Shown here: positions 5,133 through 5,941 of the stretch, piece by piece | Numbering within the stretch: the first letter of the stretch is position 1 | Layout: every line of letters starts with the position of its first letter | Translations under genes and position numbers: made by a program | The notes under the pieces: model-generated | Told to the model about the DNA's origin: nothing | The model's input: only the letters and a program-made list of their open reading frames with translations | The model's database searches: none | NCBI GenBank assembly: GCA_002436115.1 | Contig: DIXV01000082.1 | Location: 29,011-34,951, forward strand | DNA: 5,941 nucleotides | Reading direction: 5' to 3' | Origin: Streptococcus sp. UBA6071 | GTDB lineage: Bacteria > Bacillota > Bacilli > Lactobacillales > Streptococcaceae

Positions 5133-5941
5133 ATGAATTTTCAAGAATTAAAAGATCGTCAAGAAAAGATTAGAAATTTCTCCATTATTGCTCATATAGA
5201 CCATGGTAAATCAACCTTGGCAGATAGGATTTTAGAACAAACTGAAACGGTCTCTAGTCGGGAGATGCAGGCTCAACTCCTCGATAGTATGGACCTGGAG
5301 CGGGAGCGAGGCATTACGATTAAGCTGAATGCCATTGAGCTCAATTACACTGCTAAGGATGGAGAAACCTACATTTTCCACTTAATTGACACACCAGGGC
5401 ATGTTGATTTTACCTATGAGGTTTCTCGTTCCCTAGCAGCGTGTGAGGGTGCTATCTTAGTGGTGGATGCTGCACAAGGGATCGAAGCTCAGACCTTGGC
5501 CAATGTCTATCTAGCACTTGATAATGACTTAGAAATTCTGCCTCTTATCAACAAGATTGATTTGCCAGCAGCAGATCCTGAACGTGTGCGGACAGAGGTG
5601 GAAGAAGTCATTGGTTTAGATGCTAGTGAGGCAGTTCTTGCTTCGGCTAAGTCTGGCATTGGGATAGAAGATATTATGGAGCAAATCGTGGAAAAGGTAC
5701 CTGCTCCAACAGGTGATGTGCAAGCCCCTCTAAAAGCTTTGATTTTCGACTCAGCTTATGATGCTTACCGTGGCGTTATTTTACAAGTCAGAATCATGGA
5801 TGGCTTAGTTAAACCAGGGGATAAAATCCAGATGATGTCAAATGCTAAAACGTTTGATGTGACAGAGGTTGGGATCTTTACGCCTAAGGCGGTTGGACGG
5901 GATTTTTTGGCAACAGGTGATGTTGGCTATATCGCTGCCTC
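5133..5941 (+). CDS. lepA: Elongation factor 4 (LepA), N-terminal part
   Basis: First 269 codons of a gene that continues beyond the window; the family is about 600 residues, so roughly 45% is present. LepA is a ribosome-associated GTPase related to EF-G that acts on translating or assembling ribosomes, in the cytoplasm and at the membrane. The GTPase motifs are all intact: G1 AHIDHGKS (20-27), G2 RGITI with Thr62, G3 DTPGH (86-90), G4 NKID (140-143) and G5 SAK (171-173). The start of the beta-barrel domain II follows (about residue 190 on, [15 protein letters not shown]). The run [28 protein letters not shown] is typical LepA. ATG 5133 has AAGGA six bases upstream. The gene diverges from gntR and has its own extended -10 promoter. 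Confidence 0.99.
   Translation, partial: MNFQELKDRQEKIRNFSIIAHIDHGKSTLADRILEQTETVSSREMQAQLLDSMDLERERGITIKLNAIELNYTAKDGETYIFHLIDTPGHVDFTYEVSRSLAACEGAILVVDAAQGIEAQTLANVYLALDNDLEILPLINKIDLPAADPERVRTEVEEVIGLDASEAVLASAKSGIGIEDIMEQIVEKVPAPTGDVQAPLKALIFDSAYDAYRGVILQVRIMDGLVKPGDKIQMMSNAKTFDVTEVGIFTPKAVGRDFLATGDVGYIAA

Noticed and set aside
1..5941. Search for CRISPR arrays, tRNA or rRNA genes, and intact insertion sequences
   Set aside because: No regularly spaced repeats, no cloverleaf-type tRNA sequence, no rRNA segments and no recognisable transposase were seen.

Overview
The window looks like chromosomal DNA from a low-GC Gram-positive bacterium, most likely a Streptococcus. The evidence is a 115-residue ribosomal protein L19 of streptococcal type, LepA, AT-rich intergenic DNA with strong AAGGAG ribosome binding sites, and a tandem pair of glycolipid glycosyltransferases. 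I cannot name the species from this window alone.

Layout, left to right. (1) Positions 1-2025, plus strand: the 3' part of a CpoA/diglycosyl-diacylglycerol synthase-like GT4 enzyme. A complete GT4 enzyme resembling monoglucosyl-diacylglycerol synthase follows with no gap (stop TAG directly followed by ATG). Together they should make the membrane glycolipid that also serves as lipoteichoic acid anchor. (2) 2026-2196: intergenic region with a good sigma-A promoter and a structured 5' leader ahead of rplS. (3) 2197-2544: rplS, followed by an intrinsic terminator. (4) 2545-2993: 449 bases with no convincing gene. They hold the rplS terminator, a perfect 8-bp dyad, a stretch that may be a decayed repeat or gene remnant, and a terminator for the opposing operon. 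(5) 4849 down to 2994, minus strand: a three-gene operon of a small GntR/YtrA-type repressor, an ABC ATPase and an ABC membrane subunit, with an overlap or a very short gap between genes. (6) 4850-5132: divergent promoter region. (7) 5133-5941, plus strand: the 5' part of lepA (elongation factor 4), cut by the window end.

How the genes relate: the glycosyltransferases act in envelope lipid synthesis, and rplS and lepA in translation. The GntR-ABC operon is the typical self-regulated type that responds to envelope-active compounds in Firmicutes, though its signal and substrate cannot be read from sequence. rplS and the ABC operon converge on the 2545-2993 region, and gntR and lepA diverge from the 4850-5132 region.

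I found no sign of a novel system. The points most worth a second look are the rplS leader RNA, the unexplained 2640-2880 stretch, the candidate autoregulatory repeats over the gntR promoter, and the non-canonical Q-loop and signature of the ABC ATPase.
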